Source: Gavia stellata
Lineage: Eukaryota > Chordata > Aves > Gaviiformes > Gaviidae
Assembly (NCBI RefSeq): GCF_030936135.1
Contig: NC_082618.1
Location: forward strand, 6,545,034 to 6,609,033
Reading direction: 5' to 3'
DNA: 64,000 nucleotides
How positions within the stretch are numbered: the stretch's first letter is position 1; each line of letters opens with the position of its first letter. Both the position numbers and the translations under genes were made by a program. This document shows positions 1-13,700 of the stretch, one piece after another. The notes beneath the pieces were generated by a model, which had not been told where the DNA came from, did not search any database, and saw only the letters and a list, made by a program, of their open reading frames with translations.

Positions 1-3000
1 GAAATCTAGAGAAAACAGCTGCAGGACTTGAGAGCCATGATGACTTGAAAAGCTAAAGATGGACTTGGTACTCAAGGCTGCTTGATTTTTATTTCTAGCT
101 CTGCTGAGGATTTTGCTTGGGGTTTGCTTGCTTGTGCTGTACTTTTGACATTTGTCTCTCAGCTCCTGTTACGTGACTGGTAGTAATACATGATATCCGG
201 TCTTTGGGGAAATCATTAAGGTGATTGTCCAAACTCCGCTTTGAAGACATAAAAATTCTTCCTGAATACTTAAATGATTTTTGGAATAATCTTCTAAATG
301 AGCCTGTGACAGTTTGGATAGCTTCTTGAAGTGGTATACTGTGAATATTTCAGTCGTGTTCCTTGGTGTTGTGCTATACCATTATCATGTAACTGTCGGC
401 TTTCCTATGCAATCTTCTTTGTGGTGAACAAACACGAACGACCAGAAACAAACCAGTTCTTTGAAGGAAAGGTTTTATGGAATTCCTTTCTTTAACTTTC
501 ATTTAGGAATGCTGAAAGACTAACGTTGTATGCAAGGGCTTCTTACTCAGACTATTTGATGACCTTAGTATAGAACTTCCTCTAAGAAATATATTGTCTG
601 CAGTTCTCTAAATGTATCTTGTTTTGAAGATGATTCTTAAGAATTCTCAGTATCTGCTGCCTTTCCAGTATTTATTTTTACAGAGGAAAAGTGAAGGTGC
701 AAGAAGAGGCAAGGAAGATACTGACATGGTTGCTATTTGCTTCTTTAAGTCCTAGCAGCATTTTCATTTCTCCCTCTGCAGTCAAGAGCAGAGAAGAGAG
801 TGACGATGGATAACAACAGTTTAGGATTTTTTTTCCATTCATCTTAGCTAGCTTGCCACTGTAAAATGAATTTCCTCTGCAGATTTATACCACAGGCTTT
901 GGGTGCGGTAGTCAGACTGTGGTTGTGCACCTGAAAGCATTTCTGAACTGTGAGAGTCTTCTATTTCTGGAGTCTGTATTTTGGAGTCTACTGCATAAAG
1001 CCTTATGGAGGGGTCACAGCCCCAGAGACTAAGGGGTTGAGTAGACCTCCTAAGTAGGAAAAGAAAATCATAGGAACATGGTAGGAGGAGATGAGGGTGA
1101 ACTGTAAAAAGAGTGTGAGGGGAAAGACAACTTTCTGATAGTATGAAGTCTAGCATTCTTCCCCTCACCTCTGTCTTGCTCCTGCTTTCCAGCACAGGTG
1201 GGAGGGCACAGCGTTTTGAGAAGGATGCCTGGGAAGCCTGATGGCCTGTTGACACAGACCTGAGTGTGATCTTTCCTCCCAGCGAAGTTCTCGGAAGCGT
1301 TGAGGTCAAACACTGTGATGAACACTTGGGTAGATGCAGGAACAAGATACACTCCACAAAAACCTAAGCCATACTACTATACTTGCTCTTCCTAGAACAA
1401 CATCTGGTTATCAGAATCTGAGCCAGAAGTTCAAGAGATGGAAGCACAGGACAAGCTAATCACTGAAAAATGCTTTATATATTTGTGTGAACATGAGAAG
1501 GGAGGTCATCATCACTCTTTCCAGCCTCTACAGTGAAAGTCTGAGCTCTAGAGCTTAGGAGGATTGCTTATTACTGGGTGGTAATGGATCATCTTCTTTC
1601 CCCTGGCAGGGAATGCTTTAAACAACAACAAAACCTAAACTGTTCTAACATAAAATACAAGTGAATGACTTGCCTCTTGACTAAGCTAAAAATCTTCAAC
1701 AGTTTTTGGATGAACTTGAGGAAAAAAGGTCTTGACTTGCTGCACGTAGGGGGAGGGGAGGAGGGAGAGAGAATTAGTGTGTGCTGAAGGGGGAAACAAA
1801 GCAGTTATTTTGCTTTGCAAACATCTTTTTGTGGCTGAGTCATAGATCTGACTTTTCTGGGAGTAAAATTCGGTTATGTACACTACTTCTGCCTAGCTGC
1901 ATTTTCTTGTACTGAAACTTGTAGATCCTAACTCTGTCTTTTTTTGAGTTACACTTAAATTTTTCTAGGAATTCGTTTTAGTCTGTCATTTGAAACTGTT
2001 GCTGCTAAAGGCTCTCTCTACCATTGTGGTCATCTTCAACTTCCTCAACCTATGACTGCGTTGTTGGGAGGGTGGAGGGGGTGGTGTCTGTGTTTGTTTT
2101 GGGGGGTTTTGGTGGGGGTTGTTTTAGTTATTTTTTTAGGAGTTTGTTTTTTATTAAGAGTTGTCTGTGGTTTTAGGTGGACTGGCACTTTGCTCTTTTC
2201 AGATCACAGCGGGTAAAAACACCACAATTTTTCAAAGCTCTATTTAAATGCTGACAAGGGATTGCTGATTCCCTTGCTGTCATTTTTTTAAATGCTGTCA
2301 ATTTAGTTACTGTTAACAGCAGAACATTAATGACTTGTAATAATCCTTCAGGTTGACAGATGTGATCCACAGCGCTTACTCATGTAGAGGAGGGAGAAGG
2401 TGGGGTTTATTTGTGAGCTGCTAGACGGGCAGTAACTTCCATATGTCATACTTGTCCCAAAGAGCTTTATATGTAACTTCAGGCGCAGAAGGGAGTTTGC
2501 TGGCTTGTGGAAGAGATTAGTTTGCTGAGAGGTGCTGTTTCTGACTGCTCCTCTGTTGGCTTCCTGACATACAAAGCCCTGGTCTTGCCACAGTTTATTG
2601 CAGTTGCATGCTCCAGGTATTGCTTCCAGGCAAAAAAACAGTTAGTACAGAAGGTCGTAGGAGAGCTTAATACTAGCTCTTTATGGTCTTGCAGCCTTTG
2701 GTGTCTTTGAACTTACCACAAAAAGTTACTGCATCAAATGAAGGTATTTGTGGTTGATTGGTGTGGGGTTTTTTGGTCATGTGGATGGGTTTTTGTAGGT
2801 GAGTGGTCAATACTTATAGCAATTTAGGAAACCTGCTCACAGACTGCAACATGTATTTGCATTCACAGCTGGAATCGTGCTGAGAGTGAGTCATCATTCT
2901 GCCTTACCCAACCTGTGAATTGAGGATTTCAGTCTTCGGTTAACAGGCTTTCTTCCGATGCTTTTTGTTCTTCAGCTTGGTTCTGAAAGCTGGTGCTGTT

Positions 3001-6000
3001 TTTTGTTGTTGTTGTTTGGGTTTTTTTAAAGTGATATTGTAATATAAATGATCAAAGTAAAACAGTTGGTGCACTCGCTCTTGGTATGTTTTTTCTCTAG
3101 TTATCAGCCACCTAACTTTTGCATTTGGGGAACATTACTGTCTTCAAGGAGTAGTTTTAAGTTTGAAAGATGAAGATTTTTGTGGAGGGCTGGTTTGGAG
3201 TTTTTTGTTGGGTTTTCTTGAGGAAATTAGTCTTACGGAATTTACTCAAACTGAATAACATTAGGGATTGTATGAAGTGTAAATATTTGCAGGTCTTGTG
3301 TGCCCTGTGTCAAAATACTGTTTCTGTTTTGTTAACTCTTCTCTCAAATGAGTACTGACTTTAAATGCTTTAGATACTGTAAAGATTTAGTTAAAATACA
3401 TTCTATGTACTATTGGCTAGTTTTAAGCAGAACAGTTTCCCCTTCCCTAATTGAAAGTTAGGTTTGCATGCTGAATCTGTTCAGGAGAGAGACTTTCTGA
3501 TTTTTGGTGCCATGGAAGTATCGACTGCGTTTTTTCCTTTCTTTTTGAGCACCGTTCAGATGACCTCCACTTAAATTTCTGGGACTTTGTTTCTTTTAAT
3601 GTCCAGATATTTAAGGTCCAGTTAAAGCCAGCTCTTCAGCAAGGAGAGGTATGTAAGTAGAATGAAACTTGTTACAGAGGATGAATTGATTCTAAGAGTG
3701 GTGTTCTGGCAAGAGAGTGTGTGAGAAGACGTTCTCTCACAGCTCAATGACTGACTCTTAGATGCACTGCAAGAGAAAAATATTGCTGTGACAGATGCCT
3801 GCATGAGGAATTCCCTTCCTCCCTTCTTCTGTTCCTGTGCTGTTATGGTGCTAAGTGGGAACTCTGTCCTCTGCCTGGTTGCACAGCCTCATAAAACAGG
3901 GACTGCGAAGTGCAAGGCACTTCCTCGCCTGCTAAGAGTTGCAGCAGAATCTGCAAGGCAGCCTGCCCGCTACCCTGACCAGTTTGTGAAGGCCAGAGGG
4001 CTGGTGAGGGGCAGGTCTGGAGAGTCTTGCTCGGATGGTGACTTGAGAATTTCTCAGTTGGTGACTCGATTTGCGTGGAGGAAAAGGTTAAGTGGATAGT
4101 GTTTTGGAGAGGGAGTAGAGAGTAGGCATAAGCATGTTCTTCATTCAGGGATGTGTCATGCATTGCTGACAGAGATGGAAAAGCTTTGAGGAAGCCAGTT
4201 GTTTAAAATGTTGGCGGTACCTCAGTACTCGGAGCTCCTTACAATTAAAATCACCTGTGATTCATACGCTTCAGTGAGTTATTTCAGCTCTGAAAAGCAA
4301 GCTCTTACTTAAAATTTCAATTAGAGTACTAATTTCATTTGAATTTTGAGGAAGAGTCAGTTTTCAGCCTACCTTATCTGAAAATCTAAAGCTGTTGAAC
4401 TACAGAATACAGATAAAACAATTGTCTATACATTAACTGTTACAAATGGAAAAAATAAAGATACAGTGTACAGGTTGGCATGAACAGATCAAGTCATCTG
4501 GGCAGCAGAGTAGAAAATTTATCTAAGCCAGTGTTGAATATAACTCACTGGTACTCGCTGTAAGTCATGGCGTATTCTTAGTCCTTCTTGTAAGTGTCTA
4601 CATTGGAATTCAGCAGACAGATTTTTAAATCTTTTGTTTCTAGCTAAAAGTTTTGTTCAGACTCACATGCATGTCCAGAAATCATCTAATATAGTCTTTG
4701 TTTTTCTTCTTATCCGTAAAAATGAAAATTACTTTTAAAGAACGTGATTTTAAGAATTCTAAAGGGAAAAAAAAAATTCAAAACTTGTTTTGTGTATCTT
4801 GGGGTTTCAGACTTACTCTCCTCTCATTACAGCTTGGATAAATAACTTTTAGAATTAAAAAAGAGTATATATAAAATATTTAGTAATAGATGTGTTAGCT
4901 GTGCAAACCTGTAATTCTAATACATGTCTAATTTGTTTTCAAATACTGATTTATACTATCATTGTAGAAAATCGTACCATACCCATTTGAAGAAAACTTC
5001 CAGGAGAAAAGCGGTGGCTATTAACTTTGTTCAAATAATAGTCATACTGAAAAATTGTTCTGTCACAGGATAATCATCACTGCTTGAATTGTAGATTAGG
5101 AAGTGGAATGAAAGCCATGTTATTGATACCTCACAAAATAGATGAGTGGTTTCATTTAAATGTGATATTGTAGAACCAGAAGGAAGGTTATACTATGACA
5201 TAAGTTAAATCTTTTACAGTATATCTATTCTATGCTATAAATATGAAATGACTATAACTGTAAACTGTTAGCGTGGGCTGCCGTGATGCTTTATAAAGCA
5301 CAGTTGTGTTACTGTTATTGCCAGCTGACTTTTGATTTGCTACATGGGTTCTTGCCATGAACCTTTCTGTGTAGTAACCATATATTCAGATTCTTAACTC
5401 TGAAGTGTTACATTTTATCTTGGAGGGGGAAGACTCTTGCTGTCATACCAGCAAAAATGCAGACTTATCTAGACGAAGTAGAAGAGACTAAAAGAAAGAG
5501 CAAGCTTACCAGCACTGCTTAAAAGGAATCCAAACCTTCTTATTTGAAGGCAGAATGCAGTATATACTTTATTCTGGCAATGCTTTATTACATGACTTAA
5601 AATTATATTAGGCTTTAACTCCTTTCCCTGGGGTGCTGATTGAGAACAGGATCTATTTTTCTTTCTTCCTAATTTATTCAATTTTTTAGTATTTCAGCTA
5701 ATATTTATCTGGAGTTCAAAACACTGCATAAGATGTGAGGGGAGGGTTGGTGGGGGTTTTGTATTTTTCAGTCAATGCCATAATAAATGATTATGGTTAT
5801 GTTGGGTTTGGGTGGGGCTTTTGTTTGAGAGAGAAATATCTCTAAGGGCAAAATTTTAGGTAAAGAAAACAATAAAGAAGGAAGTTAGGATGAAATCATT
5901 AGTTTTCTTTTGTATATCCTGCTTTGTATTATCTGGATACTGGAATGGATGAAAATTTTTAAGTTGGTATGGGTTGATTTTTTTTTTGTTGTTGTTGTTC

Positions 6001-6845
6001 TTATTTAAATCAAGACTGATCTTAGTCAACTTTAATCCTGGATTGTGTTTGTAGTTTTTAATGACTATACACTGCTTTAACCAAAGCTTCCCTTGAAGTA
6101 AAAATTGAAGTTTCCCTTACTTGCTGCAAACTATTTTTCTTCATTGCTTAAAGGCCTTGATCAAAAATTGGACACTACCAGTGTTGATATGTAACTGAGA
6201 AACATCTTTTGCTATCATCTCATATCCTGTGAAGGAAATAGAGCATTTCAAGCAAAACAGGAGATAATGTAATTATGTGAAAATGTGACAATGAGCAGGA
6301 TACTGTTACTGTCTATTCAGCAAGCCAGAGTTATTCTAATAGTTAAATTCTTCTGTGATTTCTAAAGTGATTTGTGTGGGGTGTTTTGTTCATTTGTTTT
6401 ATCAAGGTGGCTCTGGCTCAGAGAGGTCATTTTTTTGGTCTTTTTTTTTTTTTTCTGTAAAACCTCAAGTAAAGAAGAGTGGTTTCTTAATAATTACTTT
6501 TTTAATGTGTAGAGTCCCCTATTAATGATGTCTTTGCTTGACTGTAAAGTTTATCAGTAGCTATCCAGTGGCAGAATTCTTTCAAGTATGTTGTTAGAAT
6601 GTACCAGAGAACTTCTGTGTAAATAGTAATTGTAGTCATGAATCTTGTTATGTTTTGTGTTGCTTCTATGGGTAAACAAAAAGGCTTTTTATTTTTGGGA
6701 TGATTGTGTTTAGACTTTGCATTTACTGGTCTTAACGCAACACCAGGAGATAATAGTTTTATTGAATGTTTTCAGGTATTTCTGTTGTTGATTTATTGTA
6801 GTAGTTCTTAACAAAGTTCTAAATTATTTTTTTTCCCCTTGCCAG
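1..6845. other. Probable TPST1 5' intron, no exon recognised
   Basis: This AT-rich stretch lies upstream of the first TPST1 coding exon, which begins after a clear acceptor. I found no coding exon, RNA gene or CpG island, so it is most likely intron between an upstream noncoding TPST1 exon (outside the window) and the coding exon. It holds simple-sequence tracts: G-rich blocks near 1747-1766 and 2066-2118, and GTT repeats near 3004-3018 and 5985-5998. Open frames on the minus strand at 848-1357 and on both strands near 3790-4160 look like chance. Calling it intron is inference. Confidence 0.55.
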
Positions 6846-6944
6846 ACCTTAATTTATTTTGGATTAGGATTCCCATGGCATGTGAACTAGAAGATAATTT
6901 GAAATAGAAGGTCTCTTTATTTTGAAGTGACAGTCTTTATCAAA
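6846..6944 (+). other. TPST1: TPST1 5'UTR part of the first coding exon
   Basis: A long pyrimidine tract of T and C ending in gccag (6841-6845) forms a strong 3' splice site, so the exon should begin at 6846. Ninety-nine bases of leader then precede the ATG. The reading frame is already open from a GTG at 6927. However, the conserved TPST1 N-terminus (MVGKLKQ) begins at the ATG at 6945, which fixes the start. The upstream noncoding exon and the promoter are not in view. Confidence 0.65.
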
Positions 6945-7789
6945 ATGGTTGGAAAACTCAAACAGAACTTGCTATTGGCATGTCTGGTGATCAGTTCAGT
7001 GACAGTGTTTTATTTGGGCCAACACGCTATGGAGTGTCACCATCGAATAGAAGAACGCAGCCAGCCTGTGAGAATGGAAAGTGTGAGAAGCACAGTAAGA
7101 ACTGCTTCCAATGTAAATGCAAACAAAACCTTTGCTTACAACAAAGACATGCCTTTAATATTTATTGGAGGAGTACCTCGAAGTGGCACTACCTTAATGC
7201 GTGCCATGCTTGATGCCCATCCGGATATTCGATGTGGAGAAGAGACAAGGGTTATCCCGCGAATTCTGGCAGTTAAGCAGATGTGGGCTAGATCAAGCAA
7301 AGAGAAGATCCGACTGGATGAAGCTGGAGTCACAGATGAGGTTCTGGACTCAGCCATGCAAGCATTTTTATTGGAAATCATTGTGAAACATGGAGAGCCT
7401 GCGCCATATTTGTGTAACAAAGATCCTTTTGCTTTAAAATCCTTAACTTATCTTGCTAGAATTTTCCCCAATGCCAAATTTCTTCTAATGGTACGGGATG
7501 GTCGTGCATCTGTGCATTCCATGATATCTAGAAAAGTCACAATAGCTGGGTTTGACCTTAACAGCTACAGGGACTGCTTGACCAAGTGGAATCGTGCTAT
7601 AGAAACTATGTATAACCAGTGTATGGAGGTTGGTTTTGAAAGGTGTATGCTGGTACATTATGAACAACTTGTGTTGCATCCTGAAAGATGGATGAGGACT
7701 CTCCTAAAGTTTCTTCGCATACCATGGAACCAAGCAGTGCTGCACCACGAAGAAATGATTGGAAAAGCAGGGGGTGTTTCTCTTTCAAA
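6945..7789 (+). CDS. TPST1: TPST1 coding exon 1: protein-tyrosine sulfotransferase 1 (residues 1-281 plus 2 nt)
   Basis: Tyrosylprotein sulfotransferase 1 is a type II membrane enzyme of the trans-Golgi. It moves sulfate from PAPS to tyrosines of secreted and membrane proteins. The frame is nearly identical to the mammalian protein as I know it. Visible parts are a short cytosolic tail, a membrane anchor at residues about 9-25, a stem, and the catalytic domain. The 5'-phosphosulfate loop PRSGTT is at 78-83, the catalytic base is Glu100 in CGEE, Lys159 is in CNKD, and 3'-phosphate contacts are Arg184, Ser192 and Arg196. The disulfide cysteines 97/157 and 226/234 are present. Sequon N60-K-T is kept, but the second mammalian sequon at N262 reads N-Q-A and is lost. 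The donor is AA|GTGAGT, phase 2. An unspliced reading stops inside the donor at 7791. Confidence 0.97.
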
Positions 7790-10700
7790 GTGAGTATGAG
7801 CATTCCTCTTCTACCATGTGTTGTTCTAAGAGGTAAGATAGTATGTTTTGCATATGAAAGACTAGTCATAACTTGGTTTCAGTTTTTAAGTAGCTAATGA
7901 TGTCTCGGGAAGCTGACTTATGATGCAGATCATCTGGAAAGTAAGAATGACTGTTAACTAACAATTTGCAATCTCAGATTGCTCCCGCTAAACAATTGTC
8001 CTGCTAACATGTGTATGGAGCACATGAACAAAGTTTTAATTAATGGTCAGTCTAACTTGAATTTGGATGTCTAGTATCAGCCTTTCTTCTAGTATAGCTT
8101 TGTTTTTCCCTGTTCCCCAAAACAAAGCTGGACTGTTTTATCTAGACTGGTGTTACTCATCCTAGCAAGATCACCCATTTGATTTCAGGAACTTAAGTAT
8201 TGTTGTCAATGCAAGAATGGCCTTCGAGTTACATTTGCCAAGAACATACTCTTCCAGGAAACTTGAGATACTGTTCCAACAAAATAGAAAGCAGAATTGG
8301 CGTGCTTTTCTGTTGGCATGTGTTCCTAAAAGAACAAGCATTTTGAATAAAATTAACCTTGTTGTAAGCAAATCTCTCAGTATTCTGTCATGCCATCTGT
8401 GCACCTGACTTAGCTACTTTCAGAAACCAAAATTGAGCTCTGCTTAGAAAACCTAGATACGTATTGTGAAAGAAAAAAAAAAGCTAGTTAATTCTCCAGT
8501 TGGTTTCTTGGTTTCTTTTTGGTTTCTTGACTGCTATTTATAGCTGAGTTTCTGAGATACGGAAGCTGGCTAGTCTTTGCCGGGGGGGGTGGTGGGGGGG
8601 GGAGGGTGTGTTTGAATCTCTCTCCCTTTTTTTCTATGATAGATACATCTACCAGATTGTCTTGTTTAAGTTTCTAAAATATTGATTAAAAAGCCCTATT
8701 ACAGCAGCAAGGCATGACCAGTTAAATTCCTTGGCTTCTGCTTTTTGAATATTCGTCACTGGCCAAATGCTTCTGAGTGGCAGAGGCACCTTGCAGAGCA
8801 AGCAATGTGGGCTGGGTAAAGACAAGTCAAACTTGAATACAGAGGGATTTCATTTTTTTAAAACTACAGTTTTGAGAAATAAAAATTGGGAGATCTTGTT
8901 TAATGCCTAGGGAGGTGACTGTGTGGATTTTCTAATGTATTGTAGGGGAATATGATTTAAAGCAAATCATAGAATTATTAGTCAGCGGCTTCAAAGAGAA
9001 CTTAAAACTCAGAAAATGGTTATAAATTTACAATCTGGAGGTTTCGCATCACCATTCCCATTGAAGAAACACAGCCACCGCCACTGTGTTCACAGAGCTA
9101 TCAAGAAGGCATCTCAACCTTTTTTTGTGGTATTGTTTATTACAGATTGAAGCCTTCTGATATTGTTAACCTGAAGCAAAGTACTGTCGTATGTCTCTGC
9201 AAGCTGTATCTGCATGTGAACTTCTCTTCAGTTACCTGTATCATGTTACTGCTTCACAGTGGCAGCTGAGGGGGGAGTAAACTCACCTTTACTGATATAA
9301 ATGGGTGGTTGCCAAGTTCTGTTAAGTGTCCTGTAAAAATAACTATGCATAATGCCATTTCTAGTAAAATATTTCTACCTTACAGCATCCAGATTAGCGT
9401 TTTTAAAAATTAATGGACCTCTATACTATAAAACTCAGTAGCCTTACTGAATTCATAGTTTTCAAGTAATATTTCTTGATAAATCTGGTGGAATGGGATG
9501 TGAGGAGTTGAGAATGCTTGTTCACGTCTCTAAAAACTAAGAAAATGGATTGTTGAAAGTAAGACGTGGCTTCATGATTATTTCTCAATCAAACTTTCAA
9601 ATTGAAGACGAACGAGTATGGAAGTATTCCTGTGAACCTCAATTCAATCTGTTAATGGAATTCTTTATGCTTTTATTCTCTCTCATGAGATGATATGTGA
9701 AAGTAATTTATTATTTCAGAAGGCTTTGGCAATAGTGGAAAAAGAATGGTTTATTAGTGTTATGTCTGTGGTGTTTATCTAATCAAATACCCTTGAAATA
9801 TATGGCAAGATTTGTTTTTCAGTTGCAATTTGATAATGATTTCAGTGACTCAGTCTTTCGAGGGGTGCAGAAAAAACAGTGAATATTAAATTCTCTAACT
9901 TGGATGTCTGTTTTGTGTATTTATATGACACTAATTGAAATTGTGCAGGGGGAGCTTGAGATTCCCCAATTTTATTTCCTTGTACCAGTTAAAACCTCCT
10001 GCTTTTGGCATCCCCAGCTCCTCACTGCCCTCCCGTGTGCAGCAGAATGCTGTGGACAGGGGTGGCTGCCTGTCTAGGGGGTCCTTGCCCAGAGCAGGGG
10101 GTAACTGCCCAGAAGAATTACTCTTTGAAAAGGTGCTTGCTAGGTAGTTTACCGCAAACTTTAGAGTCTGCCACAGTGAGCTTATCAAATTTTGACAGCT
10201 GAACAAAATATACCTTGCATTAGACTTAGTTTTCCTTCTATCAGGTTGCGTTTGGCTTGTTCCCAGCTGCAGCAAAATTCTTCATGGCCTGGGGTGTGCG
10301 TAGCTGTTAAGCTCTGGGTCAGGTTCTAACCAATGTTGTTCTCTTATGACTTAGAATTTCTCTTTGGGCTTACAGGAGAGTGCTCCTAACTTCACAGTGT
10401 TAATACTGTCTTCTTTCAGCTGAAACAACAGTCTGGAGCATTGGAGCTCCATTTTCTGATTAGTAGCTTTCTCCCACCTGACTATTCAAAGGGACAGTGC
10501 TACAGATCACTTCAGAGATAATCTAAGGAAGTTCAAAACACTGCTGGCTATTACAACTCTGTCTTCTCACAGAGCTTTAATTTACCTCATGCCTGGTAGC
10601 AACTGCTTCAGGCTGTTTCATAACAGTATATTAAAATCGGAACACTCAAATTATATTACAGTTTTTACTGGCAGGAGGAGGATATCACAAGTACCAAATC

Positions 10701-13700
10701 ACCTGTATTGAAATGTGATGTTCATTTAAATGATACCACCACATAGGCCTAGCTTCTGTAGCATAGTAGGGAGAGTATGAACATCTAGTTAAAATTACTT
10801 CCCTGGTTGTCTGCAAAGTATTAGGTAGGGTAGAAAACCTCTGAAGTCAAAGAATGAATAATGATTATAATCTGCAAAGGTTGTGACACTGTGTAAAGAC
10901 TGTAAAGAAAATGAGCAGAGAAACCTGCCTCAATCATCTTCCACTCACCTTAAGACTTTCAGACAGGCTTGGTATCCACTTCAGAAGCATGTTGCCTGCT
11001 CAAGTCAGGTCCAACATAAGATGCCTGGAGGTGTTTTAACAGTTGGAGGGGTTTTCAAAAGAAATCTGACAAGAGTTTGTTGTCTTGAAATGCTTAAAAA
11101 CACTTAGAGAAAGAGATCACAGTATTGCTAAAAGATCTTTATAATGTTGTTGTTACCCAGTAACAGAAAGTGAATGTTTAAGAATATACTTTTAACTCAT
11201 CTGAAATAAAAATTAACTCTGTCAAATGAAATCTGTGTCAGATGAATGAGGCTCTAGGTGAGTGTAAGGTGTTTTATTTTCAGTTGTATAGAGAGTTAAA
11301 TAGTGTGTGCAGGCTGTTTCTCTTCCAGAGATGAGCTAGCTACTCAGTGGCTTGTAGAATTCTTCAGGCAGCGAGCTGACTCCATTTTTCTCAAATTCCA
11401 GACTCAGAAACTCTTACGCAATAGTCTGTTAATAGCAATATTAGATAGTAGACAGTCTGTATTTAAGATTCTGACTTTGTCTGTTCCCCTGGCTGCTTGA
11501 CTTGAGGAAACTGTTGGCTGCTTTATTCACTTCTCCTGCATTTGCTTAGTAATCCCTGCTTTTTCTGTTGCTCGTGCAGCCCTAGCCTCACTGTTGTTCT
11601 ATTTTACTTAGTATTTTCGCCCCTTATTTTGGTTTTTATCCAGCTGCAAGGAGAAACATTGTCAGGGTTTTACGGATGTGCACTACAGCATTTGTAGTAG
11701 CGCGAAATCTGTGGTTTGAAGTAATTGCCAGCGTGGCTGTTCAAGGAATGTATTATGGCTGGACTACATGCTATAACTAGTATTGTTAATATAGCTCTGG
11801 CATTTGCCTCCTAACTGAAAACAGCTGTGGTGATCACTGATGCAGAGAAATGTCAACCCTTTTATAGCAATTTTTATTAGGCTTATTATGAAAATAGCTG
11901 TCTAAGCAAAATTACTTCAGAATATACTATTTTTAATACATACTTTTCATTTGATTCTAGTACAGATGTAGGAGTATTTAGGGTTAGTCCTGTGTTCCAT
12001 GCTACCAGCTCCTTTCAAAGCTGAAACTGTTCCTGTGGTTTTGCAGTGGAGCCTGGAAGCACTGACCAGGCAGCATTTGCCATATGCATACATAATCAAA
12101 TTTGCCAAGACTCGGTATGTTTTCTTGTTTTGCTCCATTTGGTTTCTGGGGTGTTTCTTTCCTCCCCTCCCTTCCCCTCTCTGTCTTCACCCATACTCCT
12201 CTGATGTTTGTTGGTCTGAAGAATCTTTCCCACAAATTGTGTTTTACTTTTCTTCCCACCTTAACTCAAAGGACAGAAAAGGATTTAAACAGAAGACCAA
12301 ATGTGGTATAGTATATTTTTGAATCAGTGCCTAGGAGCAGCTAAATTCTTATCTCTTGCCAGCTATTAATCACCAGGAAATGTTTCATGCTAAGCTTATT
12401 GTTACCAAAGATTAAAATGACAGTGAGGCAAAACATTACACATTTTAAATATGCTTTTACTTCAGGATGAGGTAGTCATAATGTGTACTAATTTAGGTCC
12501 TAATTGATGTATAGCTTCCATTGTTTTGGGGTTCCAATAAACTATTAGCCAAGCCGTTACCTGGTTCACACAGTATTGCCCTTATTTTAAACAGTCAAAT
12601 CAATCTACAGTTCTGGTGAAGGGATTTTGGGCTTAGTTGGCTCTGTCTGAGAGGACCATAAATCTTACACTTGTCAAACACCTAGTGATAAATTTTTCTT
12701 GAAGGTCCCAGCCAGCATGGTTCTACAGACGCCTGACTGTTGTGGTGCTTTGTCCTCTGCCTTGTCACTTTGAGCTTCTGAAATTCAACTCTTAACAGCT
12801 ATTTTCTTGCTAATTTCATGTGAAGTTAGATGCTCATCTAATTAGAAGGATTGAAACGGCAGTGCCCAGACTTTTTAGTTTGCTATACAGACTGGTGATC
12901 TCAGGTGAATAGCCCTCAGGGAGGCTGAAATATGGTCATAACTCCCTGGTCCCAAAATCCTATTCTGACTTCCCGCTTTCAGTTTGACCTACTGAAAATG
13001 GTTGAAGAGAGTAAGGCTAAAAATTCTGGGGTTTGTCTTACAGGTGTTTTTTTGTCAGGTGCTTAGTCATCAGCTTCCATTAAATACCTTTTGCAGCAGT
13101 TTGTGAAGGCCTTGCTTGCCAAGACAGTTTCCCCATGGGTGACCATTTCCCTGTCTGGTTTGTTCTTCGTTGATTGTGTTTAAAGTACTTAAGTTACTGA
13201 CCTTCCAGCATAGTATGACTAACTTCCTTCCTCTGTCCTGGAAGAATTTTAGCTATGATGACAAGTAAAAGAGAGTAACAAGGTAAAGACTGGTGTTAAG
13301 ATCAAGTTGAGTTAATGACTGGCAGATATGTATGCATAGTTTGTAATTTAAGGCATTCATTGCACAGTACAGTATGCATCTGAATGGGATGCCTCTTACT
13401 ACTGATTTAATGTTTATCTAATGTGCAACAATACTTCAGCCTCTTCTTGGACTCGTGAGGTTAATTAGATAACTGTAATCAAACTTGTTCCTTTTGTAAG
13501 TTGACTCATGTCAGTCTTGAGCAATTTGACTTTAGCTTAGGCTTCTGGTCTGAGAAACTTTTGGGAATATTTCAGGAAACCGATTTATTTTTCTCAGAAG
13601 ATGTTTTCTCATATTCTGCCTGCTGCATAACTCTGAAGAATTAGCTGTTGGGGAATTAATTTGAATCTCAGTGTTCTCAGTCTTTATCTCATGCAGATGA

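Noticed and set aside
848-1357. 169-codon minus-strand open frame
   Set aside because: Its initiator is a GTG, it has no recognisable domain, it lies in probable intron, and it has no supporting splice or promoter context.
6927-6944. GTG at 6927 as the TPST1 start
   Set aside because: GTG is not a normal vertebrate initiator. The conserved protein begins at the ATG at 6945.
7790-7869. TPST1 ending at the in-frame TGA at 7791
   Set aside because: The stop lies inside a consensus donor, and splicing to 14858 restores the full conserved protein.
8944-8975. Second CR1-like motif (AATCATAGAAT)
   Set aside because: Only about ten bases match the CR1 end, and no adjoining CR1 core follows.
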